DNA of 33,078 nucleotides, from assembly GCA_031253995.1 (NCBI GenBank), contig JAIRVG010000016.1:1-33078 (forward strand). Reading direction: 5' to 3'. A program made the position numbers and the translations under genes. Origin of the DNA: Paucimonas sp. GTDB lineage: Bacteria; Pseudomonadota; Gammaproteobacteria; Pseudomonadales; Pseudomonadaceae. Positions 1 to 9,584 of the stretch are shown in pieces (within the stretch, counting starts at the first letter, position 1; each line of letters starts with the position of its first letter). The notes under the pieces were generated by a model that was given only the letters and a program-made list of their open reading frames with translations, searched no databases and was not told the origin of the DNA.

Positions 1-59
1 GTGGAGCGCTGATGGAGGGGGTGGAGGGCCATGGATGGCCCGGAAAGCGCCATAGGGCA

Positions 60-210
60 GGAGCCCGTATGGCGCGGCCCCCGGAGTCAGTGCGGAAGGA
101 AGGAACCCGTAGCGAAGCGGAGGGCCGGATGCAGGAGCAAGAGCGTTTTGCCCACTTTTGCGCTTTTCAAAAGTGGGTCGCCGTAAGGGCGAAAAGGTGA
201 CTGAGGGTCG
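60..210. repeat. Probable dispersed Pseudomonas repeat element
   Basis: The segment contains a perfect 10-bp inverted repeat, CCCACTTTTG at 151-160 and CAAAAGTGGG at 168-177, with a 7-nt loop, followed by GTCGCCGTAAGGGCGAAAAGG. The wording AACCCGTAGCGAAGCGGAGG before it and the CGCCGTAAGGGCGAAA tail are familiar from intergenic elements repeated in P. putida and P. fluorescens genomes. That recognition is from memory; only the hairpin is directly visible. Boundaries are approximate. Confidence 0.4.
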
Positions 211-237
211 CCATCGCAAATGGATCAACACACGATA

Positions 238-298
238 CCCAGCACCAGCACCAGCACCAGCACCAGCACCAGCACCAGCACCAGCACCAGCACCAGCA
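238..298. repeat. (AGCACC)n hexanucleotide microsatellite
   Basis: Nine perfect tandem AGCACC units occupy 241-294, with partial units on both sides. The tract is in no recognisable gene and lies about 170 bp beyond the 3' end of the porin gene. Hexamer tracts change length by slippage without shifting a reading frame, so this one may vary between strains. Confidence 0.9.
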
Positions 299-392
299 TG
301 TATGGACCAGACACATGGTGGACACATGTACGGAGACATGGTGGACACATTACCGTCTGCCATCCGGATCGCTGAACCCGATGATTCTCAGA

Positions 393-441
393 AACGAAAA
401 AAGGCAGGAAATGCTGGATGGGGTCAGCATTTCCCGCCTTT
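393..441 (-). terminator. Rho-independent terminator of the porin gene
   Basis: The arms AAGGCAGGAAATGCTG (401-416) and CAGCATTTCCCGCCTT (425-440) pair over 16 bp with one mismatch and an 8-nt loop. Read on the minus strand, the stem is followed by a T-rich run (positions 400 down to 391). It lies 22 bp past the porin stop codon. Confidence 0.85.
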
Positions 442-462
442 CAGGTAAAGCAGCAGCGTGGA

Positions 463-1707
463 TTAGAACTTGGCTTCCAGGTCCAGCTGCAAGGTGTCGA
501 CGTCAGCGTTGCGGTTAGGCAGCTGCGACAGGTCGGTCTTGGCCATCAGGTAAGCCGCGCCCAGGGAGAAGTTCTTGTCGATTTCGTAACCGACCTTGAA
601 CTTGTGACCGCGGGAACCGGTGTAGCCGTTGCCGAAGTCGGAGTCGGTGAACAGGCTGACCACAGCGTTGCGTTGCACGTCGCGGTAGTTGTAGTCCAGG
701 CTCCAGGCGCCAACCTTGGTCTTCAGACCGGCCAGCCAGGCCTGGTCTTCGCCGTCGGTGCTGTCGGTGTTCTTCACGTACTGACCGTAGGCCGACAGCG
801 GGATCGGCAGGCTGGTCAGGTCGATCTGACCGAAGCCTTCCACCAGGTTGAATTCGTTGGTGGTGTTGCCATACGAACGCAGCAGGGTGGAGCGCTTGTC
901 GTTGTCGTAGCCGTAGATGCTCGCACCAACGGTGACTTTCAGCGCGTCGGCCGGAGCGAACTTGGTGCCCAACTGAGCGTGGTACAGCTGCGCGTCGTGC
1001 TTGTACTGGACGCCGTCGCCATCGACGTTGTCCTTCAGGGTGTACTGGCCGGCGCTGGCGAAGACGTCGGCTGCGCCGAGCTTCGTGGTGTAGGTTGCTG
1101 CCACGCCTTCCGGGTTGATGTCGCTATCCCAGATGATGTCGCCCATGCTGACCCAAGGCTGGGCCATCTTGCCGCCGATCAGGTGCAGGCCTGGAGCGAA
1201 GGTCGGGTGCCAGTCGAGGTAGGCCAGGTCCAGCCACAGCGACTTCTTCTCGAAGTAGCCGTCGAGGCTCTGGTTGGTCGAACGGCGGTCGGCGCTGCTG
1301 CCGGTAGCAATACGGATGCCGGCGTCGACTTGCGGGTTGATCTCGCTGAAGAAACCGACGCGAGCACGAATGCGCTGACGGTCCTGGTTGCCGCTGTTGG
1401 CGTTCGGGTTGTCGACGTTGACGTCTTCGTAGCGCAGACGGACATCGCCTTTAACCTGGGTCTTGGCGGCCCATGCCACTTTCTGTTCAAAAGAACTCAT
1501 CCGGTCGGACTGAGCTTTCTGGTCGGCCTTTTCCTTGGTTTCCTTAGCCAGGTCGCCTTGCAGCTCGTTGTACTGGGCCTGGTTGATCGAACCGTTGGCA
1601 CGCAGCATTTCGAGCAGTTTGGCGTCGACGGCGGCACTGGCCGGAGTGCTGAGAGCGAATGCCAGACTGGCGATGCCCGCTCCGGTAAGTGTAGAAACAA
1701 GACGCAT
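463..1707 (-). CDS. Putative outer-membrane porin (Porin_5-like)
   Basis: A 414-residue predicted outer-membrane beta-barrel protein. The first ~27 residues form a signal peptide (MRLVST, hydrophobic core, TPASA) with likely cleavage before AVDAK. A short helical segment follows (about 30-65, LLEMLRANGSINQAQYNEL, rich in Lys and Glu after it), then alternating strands typical of a barrel, and the protein ends in LEAKF, the terminal Phe expected of Gram-negative outer-membrane proteins. The architecture resembles the Pseudomonas 'putative porin' family; the substrate is unknown. The ATG at 1707 is chosen because AGGGAGAAC lies just upstream and the signal peptide starts there; the open frame extends 19 codons further without a better signal. 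A strong terminator lies downstream, so it is probably monocistronic. Confidence 0.85.
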   Translation of the reverse strand: MRLVSTLTGAGIASLAFALSTPASAAVDAKLLEMLRANGSINQAQYNELQGDLAKETKEKADQKAQSDRMSSFEQKVAWAAKTQVKGDVRLRYEDVNVDNPNANSGNQDRQRIRARVGFFSEINPQVDAGIRIATGSSADRRSTNQSLDGYFEKKSLWLDLAYLDWHPTFAPGLHLIGGKMAQPWVSMGDIIWDSDINPEGVAATYTTKLGAADVFASAGQYTLKDNVDGDGVQYKHDAQLYHAQLGTKFAPADALKVTVGASIYGYDNDKRSTLLRSYGNTTNEFNLVEGFGQIDLTSLPIPLSAYGQYVKNTDSTDGEDQAWLAGLKTKVGAWSLDYNYRDVQRNAVVSLFTDSDFGNGYTGSRGHKFKVGYEIDKNFSLGAAYLMAKTDLSQLPNRNADVDTLQLDLEAKF

Positions 1708-1956
1708 AAGGTTCTCCCTACTGAAAAAGATGGGGTGGCTCTGCGCCTGCCCCTGTGTTGGCATGTCTTCGGAAAGGGCCTGAATAGACAGGTTCTGGGG
1801 TTCCGTAAAACAGGCGCAAGTATTGCGAGGGAAAATGACAAAATAATGTCTAGATGATGGCAGTCTTGTTAACTGCTTGAGTATTAAAGGATCTCTGGAA
1901 AATCAGTCAGTTGGGTGTTTCGATTGCTTTCCTGGAGATTGTCGCCCCCCACATGA

Positions 1957-3093
1957 GTGCGCACCGTGACCCGATTCCACAGCCTTGCCCATTTGCGTGA
2001 CCTGCCGGCGGCGACCTGGGATGCCCTGGCGCCGGCCGACCAACCCTTCCTGCGCCACGCGTTCCTGAGCAGCCTGGAAGACAGCGGCAGTGTCAGCCCG
2101 CGCACGGGCTGGACGCCGGCGCACCGGCTGGCGTTCGATACGGACGGCAAGTTGTTGGCGGCGCTGCCCGCCTATGAAAAGACCCACTCCTTTGGCGAGT
2201 ACGTGTTCGACCACGGCTGGGCCGATGCCTGCGCCCGCGCCGGGATCGACTACTACCCCAAGCTGCTCTGCGCCGTGCCGTTCTCGCCGGTGGGCGGCCC
2301 GCGGTTGTTGGGGCAGGCCGAGGCGCTGGCACCGCTGCTGGAGGAGATCGAAGCCGCATTGCCGGAGCAGGGCCTGTCCGGGTTGCATGTGAACTTCACC
2401 GATGCGGCCAGCGACGCAGCCTTGCGGGGTCGCGAAGGCTGGCTGGAGCGCCTGGGTTGCCAGTTCCACTGGCGCAACCCGGGCTACCGGGATTTCCAGG
2501 ATTTCCTCGATGCCCTCAGCTCGCGCAAGCGCAAGCAGATGCGCAAGGAGCGCGAGCAGGTGGCGGGGCAGGGCTTCGAGTTCCGCTGGTATCGCGGTGG
2601 GGAACTGAGCGAAGCGCAGTGGGACTTCGTCTACGCCTGCTATGCCAATACCTATGTAGTACGCCGTCGAGCGCCCTACCTGACCCGTGAATTCTTCAGC
2701 CTGCTGGCCGAGCGCATGCCGGAGGCGATCCGCGTGGTGATGGCATTGCAGGGGGGGCGGGAAGTGGCGATGGCCTTCAGTCTCGTGGCGGGCGACAGCT
2801 TCTATGGTCGCTACTGGGGCTGTTTGGCGGAGTTCGACCGCCTGCATTTCGAGACCTGTTTCTACCAGGGAATGGACTATGCGATTGCCGAAGGCTTGCA
2901 GCGTTTCGATGCTGGTGCACAGGGTGAGCACAAGCTGATTCGTGGGTTCGAGCCGGTGATCACCCGGTCCTGGCACTACCTGTTGCATCCGGGGTTGCGT
3001 ACGGCGGTGGAGGATTTCCTGCGCCAGGAGCGGGACGGAGTGCTGGCCTACGCGGAGGATGCGCGCTCGGCCCTACCATACCGACAAGGCTGA
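1957..3093 (+). CDS. FemAB-like GNAT family N-acyltransferase (DUF482 type)
   Basis: A 378-residue soluble protein that I recognise as the peptidogalycan biosynthesis/FemAB-like group (PF04339). Characteristic stretches are AYEKTHSFGEYVFDHGWADA (about 74-93), YYPKLLCAVPFSPVGGPRLL (about 99-118) and the C-terminal GEHKLIRGFEPV (about 324-335). The group has a GNAT fold and may transfer an acyl or aminoacyl group; its substrate is not established. The start is a GTG at 1957; a second in-frame GTG at 1966 is possible, and the nearest purine-rich stretch (GGAG, 1934-1937) is far from both, so the exact start is uncertain. The gene stands alone, convergent with the ABC exporter at 3156 and with no clear terminator between them. 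Confidence 0.8.
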   Translation: MRTVTRFHSLAHLRDLPAATWDALAPADQPFLRHAFLSSLEDSGSVSPRTGWTPAHRLAFDTDGKLLAALPAYEKTHSFGEYVFDHGWADACARAGIDYYPKLLCAVPFSPVGGPRLLGQAEALAPLLEEIEAALPEQGLSGLHVNFTDAASDAALRGREGWLERLGCQFHWRNPGYRDFQDFLDALSSRKRKQMRKEREQVAGQGFEFRWYRGGELSEAQWDFVYACYANTYVVRRRAPYLTREFFSLLAERMPEAIRVVMALQGGREVAMAFSLVAGDSFYGRYWGCLAEFDRLHFETCFYQGMDYAIAEGLQRFDAGAQGEHKLIRGFEPVITRSWHYLLHPGLRTAVEDFLRQERDGVLAYAEDARSALPYRQG

Positions 3094-3155
3094 AGGCCCG
3101 ACACCGACCTTGTGGGAGTCCACCCAGCCCGTCGAGAGAACAAGGTCCGCGTGGT

Positions 3156-4991
<1,836 letters not shown>

Positions 4992-5052
4992 CTGGCACTC
5001 CTGTTGAAAGGGCAGCGCGCCGCCCGCGGGTCACATCCTTGTGACACGGCGG

Positions 5053-5610
5053 TCAGTCGATGCGCTTGGCCGACTTGATGAACACCGGATCGGCGGGCAC
5101 GTCGCGCATGCCTTTCTTGACGGTGGTGGGCGAGCGGACGATCTGGTCGACCACGTCCATGCCCTGGGTCACCTTGCCGAACACGGCGTAGCCGCGATCG
5201 CGACCCGGGTTGAGGAAATCGTTGTCGGCCACGTTGATGAAGAACTGGCTGGTGGCCGAGTTCGGGTCGCTGGTGCGGGCCATGGACAGGGTACCGCGCA
5301 CGTTTTGCAGGCCGTTGCTGGCCTCGTTGCGGATCGGGTCCTTGGTGTTCTTCTGCACCATCTGCTCGGTGAAGCCGCCGCCCTGGACCATGAAGCCCGG
5401 GATCACGCGGTGGAAGATGGTGTTGTTGTAGAAGCCGCTGTCGACGTAGTCGAGGAAGTTCTTCACGCTGATCGGCGCCTTCTCGGCATTCAGCTCGATC
5501 TGGATCTTGCCGAAGCTGGTGTCGAGCTCGACGTGCGGGGTCTTGTCCGAGGCCATCACGCCGGTGGCGAAGGCGACCGAGCAGGCGGCCATGAGGATTT
5601 TCTTCAGCAT
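5053..5610 (-). CDS. ppiA: Periplasmic peptidyl-prolyl cis-trans isomerase, cyclophilin type (PpiA-like)
   Basis: A 185-residue cyclophilin that catalyses proline cis-trans isomerisation during protein folding. A signal peptide ([20 protein letters not shown]) indicates the periplasm, as for E. coli PpiA, which has similar length. Family hallmarks are [14 protein letters not shown] (about 54-67, including the catalytic Arg and Phe), the [18 protein letters not shown] stretch (about 94-111) and the C-terminal [14 protein letters not shown]. The start at 5610 is fixed by the signal peptide and AAGGA about 11 nt upstream. Its first 7 bp overlap the end of the upstream hydrolase gene, which suggests translational coupling. 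Confidence 0.92.
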   Translation of the reverse strand: MLKKILMAACSVAFATGVMASDKTPHVELDTSFGKIQIELNAEKAPISVKNFLDYVDSGFYNNTIFHRVIPGFMVQGGGFTEQMVQKNTKDPIRNEASNGLQNVRGTLSMARTSDPNSATSQFFINVADNDFLNPGRDRGYAVFGKVTQGMDVVDQIVRSPTTVKKGMRDVPADPVFIKSAKRID

Positions 5611-6419
5611 GTACTCAATGATCCTTGAGAGGTGGTTGAGGCTGCAGCGAGGAACTGCAGCAGGGTCTGGTTGAACTGTTGCGGCTGGTCCAGTGGCGTA
5701 GCGTGCCGGGAATCGGCGATCACTACCAGCCGGGCCCCGGGAATCAGGGCGGTGTAGCGTTCCTTGAGGGCCACCGGGGTGTAGTCGTGGTCGGCGCAGA
5801 TGACCAGGGTAGGACAGTCGATCCGCCCCAGGCGTTCCTCCACGCCCCAGTTGACGATGGCATCGAAACTGGCGAGGTAGGCGCGCTTGTCGTTCCTGGC
5901 CCAGCGTTCGGCCATCTCGCGGCGCAGTTCGGCCTGCTCCGGCTTGGGAAACAGTCGTGCGGCGAGGCCCTTGCCGATGGTGCGCAAGGACAGGACACGG
6001 CCCAGGGTCCAGCGCTTGGCCCACTGCCAGTAGTCGTCACGGGAGCGCACCTTCACCGCCGGCGCGCTGTTGACGATGGTCAGGCTGCGCAGCCAGCCGG
6101 GGTTGTCCACGGCGAACTGGAAGCCGACCATGCCGCCCATGGACAGGCCGACATAGTGCACCGGGCCGGTATTCAAGTGTTCCAGCAGTGCCATCAGGTC
6201 GGCGCTGAAGCCGGCGATGCTGTAGCGCTCGCGGGGCTTGTCGGAGCGCCCGTGGCCGCGCAGGTCGAGGAGGATCAGGCGGTATCCGGCGGCCAGCACC
6301 GGGATCTGGTACTGCCAGTCCAGGCAGCTGGAGCCGAGGCCGTGGACCAGCACCAGGGGTTCGCCCCGGCCGTATTCTTCGTAGTGCAGTGTGCAACCTT
6401 CATGTTCGAAGTAGGCCAT
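5604..6419 (-). CDS. Alpha/beta-hydrolase fold protein
   Basis: A 271-residue alpha/beta hydrolase. The oxyanion-hole HG motif is at 26-27 (LVHGLGSS), the nucleophile elbow GLSMGG gives Ser93, Asp210 or Asp212 (CADHDYTP) is the probable acid, and His239 (DSRHATP) completes the triad. [12 protein letters not shown] (51-62) is typical of the fold. There is no signal peptide, so it should be cytoplasmic. The substrate cannot be read from the sequence: esters, lactones or similar are possible. AGGAAT precedes the ATG at 6419. It sits 12 bp after the LysR gene and overlaps the cyclophilin gene by 7 bp, so these three leftward genes probably share a transcript. Confidence 0.85.
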   Translation of the reverse strand: MAYFEHEGCTLHYEEYGRGEPLVLVHGLGSSCLDWQYQIPVLAAGYRLILLDLRGHGRSDKPRERYSIAGFSADLMALLEHLNTGPVHYVGLSMGGMVGFQFAVDNPGWLRSLTIVNSAPAVKVRSRDDYWQWAKRWTLGRVLSLRTIGKGLAARLFPKPEQAELRREMAERWARNDKRAYLASFDAIVNWGVEERLGRIDCPTLVICADHDYTPVALKERYTALIPGARLVVIADSRHATPLDQPQQFNQTLLQFLAAASTTSQGSLSTC

Positions 6420-6431
6420 GGGCGATTCCTG

Positions 6432-7355
6432 TCAGGCTTGGGCCGGGGCGGCGAACGGCACGTCCAGCGGCGCGGTATCGAAGTTGCGCAGCAGCTCGAT
6501 GAGGATCTGCGTGGCCGGGCCGAGGGGTTTGTCCTTGTTCGAGTAAAGGTAGAACAGTGGGTGACGGCTGCCACCCTGATCCAGCGGCAGCGGCTTGAGC
6601 AGGCCTTCGCGCAGCTCGCGTTCGATCAGGTGGCGCGGCAGCCAGGCGAAGCCCAGGCCGCTGCCGACGAAGGTGGCGGCGGTGGCCAGGCTGCCCACGG
6701 TCCAGCGCTGCTCGGCACCGAGCCAGCCGACGTCGCGGGGCTGGGAGCGGCCGGAGTCGCGGATCACCACCTGCAACTGGCTTTCCAGGTCCTGGAAGTT
6801 GAGGACCCGGCCCAGGCGGTGCAGGGGGTGTTCGGGATGGGCGACGGCGACGAATTCCACCGCGCTGAGCTCGGCGCCCAGGTAGCCGGCGATGCTGAAG
6901 CTGCTGATGGCCAGGTCGGCGATGCCTTCGTGCAGCACTTCCTCGACCCCGGACAACACCTCCTCGCGCAGACGCACGCGGCAGCCGCGGCTCTGCGGCA
7001 TGAAGGCACTGAGGGCGCGGACCAGGCGGGCGTTGGGGTAGGCGGCGTCCACCACCAGGCGTACCTCGGCTTCCCAGCCTTGCTCCATATGGTGGGCGAG
7101 GTCTTCCAGCTGGCTGGCCTGCTTGACCAGTTGCCGCGAGCGGCGCAGCAGCACGCTGCCGGCGTCGGTGAGCACGGCCTTGCGCCCATCGATGCGCAGC
7201 AGCGGCACGCCCAGTTGGTCCTGCATCCGCGCCACGGTGTAGCTCACCGAGGATTGCGAGCGGTGCAGGGCTTCGGCGGCCTGGGCGAAGCCGCCGTGGT
7301 CGACCACTGCCTGCAAGGTTCGCCACTGATCCAGGGTAACGCGCGGCGCTTTCAT
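6432..7355 (-). CDS. LysR-family transcriptional regulator
   Basis: A 307-residue LysR regulator. The N-terminal winged helix-turn-helix (about 5-65) has the expected pattern AAEALHRSQSSVSYTVARMQDQLGVPLL, followed by a substrate-binding-like effector domain (about 95-295). The ligand is unknown. The gene is read away from the small exported-protein gene at 7406 across only 50 bp, the usual arrangement for a LysR regulator acting on a divergent neighbour. It is also the first gene of the leftward cluster (hydrolase, cyclophilin, ABC exporter), so autoregulation could affect those genes too. Confidence 0.9.
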   Translation of the reverse strand: MKAPRVTLDQWRTLQAVVDHGGFAQAAEALHRSQSSVSYTVARMQDQLGVPLLRIDGRKAVLTDAGSVLLRRSRQLVKQASQLEDLAHHMEQGWEAEVRLVVDAAYPNARLVRALSAFMPQSRGCRVRLREEVLSGVEEVLHEGIADLAISSFSIAGYLGAELSAVEFVAVAHPEHPLHRLGRVLNFQDLESQLQVVIRDSGRSQPRDVGWLGAEQRWTVGSLATAATFVGSGLGFAWLPRHLIERELREGLLKPLPLDQGGSRHPLFYLYSNKDKPLGPATQILIELLRNFDTAPLDVPFAAPAQA

Positions 7356-7405
7356 CTACGGCTCCTGTTGTCCTAAGCTGGCGCTCTTCTCAAGGAGAGC
7401 ACCGC

Positions 7406-7735
7406 ATGAAGAAATATGTTGTTGCTTTGTTGGCCCTGTTGCCGCTGTCGGTGATGGCCGCCTACAAGATCGATGTGGAAAAGAAACTGGCGGATGGGGT
7501 CAAGCTCGACACCACTGCCTACGACACCGCCAACGACATGACCACCATCACCCTGAACAACTACGGCGAGACTGCCGCTTCGTGCCGGGTGACCTTCAGG
7601 AACGGTCCGGAAACCCCGCGGGTGAAGCGTGTCGATGTGCCGGCGAAGTCGAGCCGCGATGTCACGGCGTCGTTCAACAAGCAGATCATCAAGATGCGCA
7701 TCGTGGTGGACTGCAAAGGGCAACAAGCAAATTAA
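7406..7735 (+). CDS. Small exported protein of unknown function
   Basis: A 109-residue protein with a clear signal peptide (MKKYVVALLALLPLSVMA, cleavage before AYKIDV). The mature ~91 residues look beta-rich (DMTTITLNNYGETAASCRVTF) with two cysteines (in SCRV and DCKG) that could form a periplasmic disulfide. I do not recognise an enzymatic motif. Similar small Pseudomonas proteins have, from memory, been labelled 3-phosphoglycerate kinase; at 109 residues with a signal peptide that label cannot be right. AAGGAGAG precedes the ATG. It is divergent from the LysR gene, which may regulate it. Confidence 0.8.
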   Translation: MKKYVVALLALLPLSVMAAYKIDVEKKLADGVKLDTTAYDTANDMTTITLNNYGETAASCRVTFRNGPETPRVKRVDVPAKSSRDVTASFNKQIIKMRIVVDCKGQQAN

Positions 7736-7736
7736 C

Positions 7737-7778
7737 CGATAGGTTTGACCGAGTTTTTACGCTTTTTTATCGATAGGT
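7737..7778 (+). promoter_or_regulatory. Repeated CGATAGGT motif upstream of azoR
   Basis: CGATAGGT occurs at 7737-7744 and again at 7771-7778, a 34-bp step, in the promoter-proximal region of azoR. A TTGACC hexamer (7745-7750) could serve as a -35 element, but the -10 at 17-bp spacing (TATCGA, 7768-7773) is poor. This is a candidate activator-binding region only. Confidence 0.3.
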
Positions 7779-7790
7779 CAATCATTAATC

Positions 7791-7829
7791 TTGCCTCCAT
7801 CGACTTAGCGACCTTGCCGATGGAGGCAA
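7791..7829 (+). promoter_or_regulatory. Perfect 12-bp inverted repeat covering the azoR ribosome-binding site
   Basis: TTGCCTCCATCG (7791-7802) and CGATGGAGGCAA (7818-7829) are exact reverse complements separated by 15 nt. The right arm contains the GGAGG Shine-Dalgarno sequence (7822-7826), 9 nt before the azoR ATG. In RNA the stem would hide the ribosome-binding site; as DNA it could be a repressor operator. The sequence alone does not decide between the two. Confidence 0.75.
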
Positions 7830-7835
7830 AATTCA

Positions 7836-8435
7836 ATGTCCCGCGTACTGATCATCGAAAGCAGCGCCCGCCAGCAGGATTCCACCTCCCGGCAACTGAC
7901 CCGCGATTTCATCGCCCAATGGCAGGCGGCCAACCCTGCCGACGCCGTCACCGTGCGCGACGTGGCCCTGAACCCGCTGCCGCACTTGGACAGCACCCTG
8001 CTGGGTGGCTGGATGAAGCCGCAGGAGCAGCGCAGCGCCGAGGAAGTGCAGGCCCTGGCCCGTTCCAACGAGCTGACCGACGAAGTCCTCGCCGCCGACG
8101 TGCTGGTGCTGGCTGCGCCGATGTACAACTTCACCATCCCGAGCACCCTGAAAGCCTGGCTCGACCATGTGCTGCGTGCCGGCGTCACCTTCAAGTACAC
8201 CGAGACCGGCCCGCAGGGCCTGCTCACCGGCAAGCGTGCCTACGTGCTGACGGCCCGCGGCGGTATCCATGCCGGCGGTGCCAGCGATCACCAGGAACCC
8301 TACCTGCGCCAGGTGCTGGCCTTCATCGGCATCCATGACGTGACCTTCATCCACGCCGAAGGCCTGAACATGGGCGGCGACTTCCACGAGAAGGGCCTGA
8401 ACCAGGCCAAGGCCCAACTGGCCGCGGTGGCCTGA
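7836..8435 (+). CDS. azoR: FMN-dependent NADH:azoreductase / quinone reductase
   Basis: A 199-residue flavodoxin-like NAD(P)H dehydrogenase of the AzoR family (E. coli AzoR is about 200 residues), a cytoplasmic FMN dimer that reduces quinones and azo compounds with two electrons from NADH. The sequence shows an FMN phosphate-binding start (RVLIIESSARQQDSTSRQL, about 3-21), the PMYNFTIPSTLKAWLDHVLRAG block (about 94-115) and TARGGIHAGG (about 144-153), all family hallmarks. Start ATG 7836 follows GGAGG at 9 nt. That ribosome-binding site lies within a perfect inverted repeat, hinting at translational or operator control. A strong terminator follows, so the gene ends its own transcript. Confidence 0.93.
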   Translation: MSRVLIIESSARQQDSTSRQLTRDFIAQWQAANPADAVTVRDVALNPLPHLDSTLLGGWMKPQEQRSAEEVQALARSNELTDEVLAADVLVLAAPMYNFTIPSTLKAWLDHVLRAGVTFKYTETGPQGLLTGKRAYVLTARGGIHAGGASDHQEPYLRQVLAFIGIHDVTFIHAEGLNMGGDFHEKGLNQAKAQLAAVA

Positions 8436-8488
8436 CGGCAACGAATCTTCCCTGCCTGACACCCCTTTTTGCTCCTTTGGGTGTAGTG

Positions 8489-8523
8489 CCCGGTCGAAGC
8501 CCAGTGCTCGACCGGGTTTTTTT
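8489..8523 (+). terminator. Rho-independent terminator after azoR
   Basis: CCCGGTCGA (8489-8497) pairs perfectly with TCGACCGGG (8508-8516), followed by seven T residues (8517-8523). It lies 54 bp after the azoR stop codon. Confidence 0.93.
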
Positions 8524-8535
8524 ATTGCCCTTCAT

Positions 8536-8629
8536 GGCCTCATCGCTGGCAAGCCAGCTCCCACAGGTTCTCCGCTGAATTCAAGAACAGCGCGGTCCTT
8601 GTGGGAGCTGGCTTGCCAGCGATGAGGCC
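8536..8629. repeat. REPIN (inverted pair of REP palindromes), copy 1
   Basis: The arm starting GGCCTCATCGCTGGCAAG (8536) and ending with CCCACA is the reverse complement of the arm TGTGGGAGCTGG...GATGAGGCC that ends at 8629; each arm contains its own short palindrome (GCTGGC..GCCAGC). This is the standard Pseudomonas REP doublet, a non-autonomous element mobilised by RAYT transposases, none of which is encoded here. The spacer TTCTCCGCTGAATTCAAG is shared with copies 2 and 3. Confidence 0.9.
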
Positions 8630-8714
8630 CTCAAGGACAAAACAGAACCCTCGGCAATTGCACCCCGATGCCCCAACCCGCTAAGGTCGCCGCCTCCATT
8701 GCCGAGAGACCACC

Positions 8715-9584
8715 ATGGGCTACCTACTGATCGTCGCGCTGATCCAGGCGTATTCCTTCAACCTGATCGGCGAATACCTCGCCGGCCACGTCGACAGCTA
8801 CTTCGCCGTACTCGCGCGGGTCGTCCTGGCCCTGCTGATCTTCCTGCCGCTGACCCGCTGGCGCCAGGTCGAGCCACGCTTCATGCGCGCCATGCTGGTG
8901 ATCGGCGCCTTGCAGTTCGGCATCACCTACGTCTGCCTGTACCTCAGCTTCCGCGTGCTCACGGTGCCGGAAGTGCTGTTGTTCACCATCCTCACCCCGC
9001 TGCACGTGACCCTGATCGAAGACGCGCTGAACCGCCGCTTCAACCCCTGGGCCCTGCTCGCCGCGCTGGTGGCGGTGGCCGGCGCCGCGGTGATCCGTTT
9101 CGACAGCATCAACCCGGACTTCTTCATCGGCTTCCTGCTCCTGCAACTGGCCAACTTCACCTACGCCGCCGGCCAGGTCCTGTACAAGCACCTGGTCGCC
9201 CGCTACCCAAGCGACCTGCCGCACTACCGGCGCTTCGGCTACTTCTACCTCGGCGCGCTGATCGTGGTGCTGCCGGCTTTCCTCGCTTTCGGCAACGCCC
9301 AGCACCTGCCCACCACCGACGTACAGTGGGGCGTGCTGCTGTTCCTCGGGCTGTGTCCGACGGCGCTGGGCCTGTACTGGTGGAACAAGGGCGCCTGCCT
9401 GGTTTCAGGCGGCACCCTTGCGGTGATGAACAACCTGCATGTCCCGGTGGGATTGCTGCTCAACCTGCTGATCTGGAATCAGGACGAGCCGCTGGGACGC
9501 TTGTTCATCGGCGGGACGGTGATCCTCGCGTCACTGTGGCTGAGCCGACTCGGCACCCGCCCCGTGGTGCTCGCTCAGCGATAG
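8715..9584 (+). CDS. EamA/DMT-family membrane exporter
   Basis: A 289-residue inner-membrane protein with about ten hydrophobic segments and the two-fold EamA repeat (about 1-130 and 145-285), the drug/metabolite transporter layout used by exporters of amino acids and other metabolites. The PTALGLYWWNKG motif (about 215-226) in the second half is common in this family. The substrate is unknown. ATG 8715 follows GAGA; no stronger signal is seen. The last 54 bp overlap the 3' end of the convergent mechanosensitive channel gene, with both reading frames intact. Confidence 0.85.
   Translation: MGYLLIVALIQAYSFNLIGEYLAGHVDSYFAVLARVVLALLIFLPLTRWRQVEPRFMRAMLVIGALQFGITYVCLYLSFRVLTVPEVLLFTILTPLHVTLIEDALNRRFNPWALLAALVAVAGAAVIRFDSINPDFFIGFLLLQLANFTYAAGQVLYKHLVARYPSDLPHYRRFGYFYLGALIVVLPAFLAFGNAQHLPTTDVQWGVLLFLGLCPTALGLYWWNKGACLVSGGTLAVMNNLHVPVGLLLNLLIWNQDEPLGRLFIGGTVILASLWLSRLGTRPVVLAQR

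Larger units (their letters stand above)
1..462. other. Gene-free left edge with repeats
   Basis: I see no credible gene here. The short open frames run through simple repeats or through a sequence that resembles, from memory, an element scattered through P. putida and P. fluorescens genomes. From left to right it holds that probable dispersed element (about 60-210), a hexanucleotide microsatellite (238-298), two copies of ACATGGTGGACACAT (312-326 and 336-350) and the porin terminator (about 393-441). Confidence 0.6.

Noticed and set aside
241..294. CRISPR or coding repeat interpretation of the AGCACC tract
   Set aside because: It is a simple hexamer microsatellite with no spacers, and the Pro/Ala frame through it has no start signal or recognisable protein.
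5679..7376. 565-codon plus-strand open frame over hydrolase and LysR genes
   Set aside because: It spans two genes with recognisable families on the other strand and has no domain of its own.
7406..7735. A 3-phosphoglycerate kinase label for the small exported protein
   Set aside because: A 109-residue protein with a signal peptide and no nucleotide-binding motif cannot be that enzyme, which is about 390 residues.
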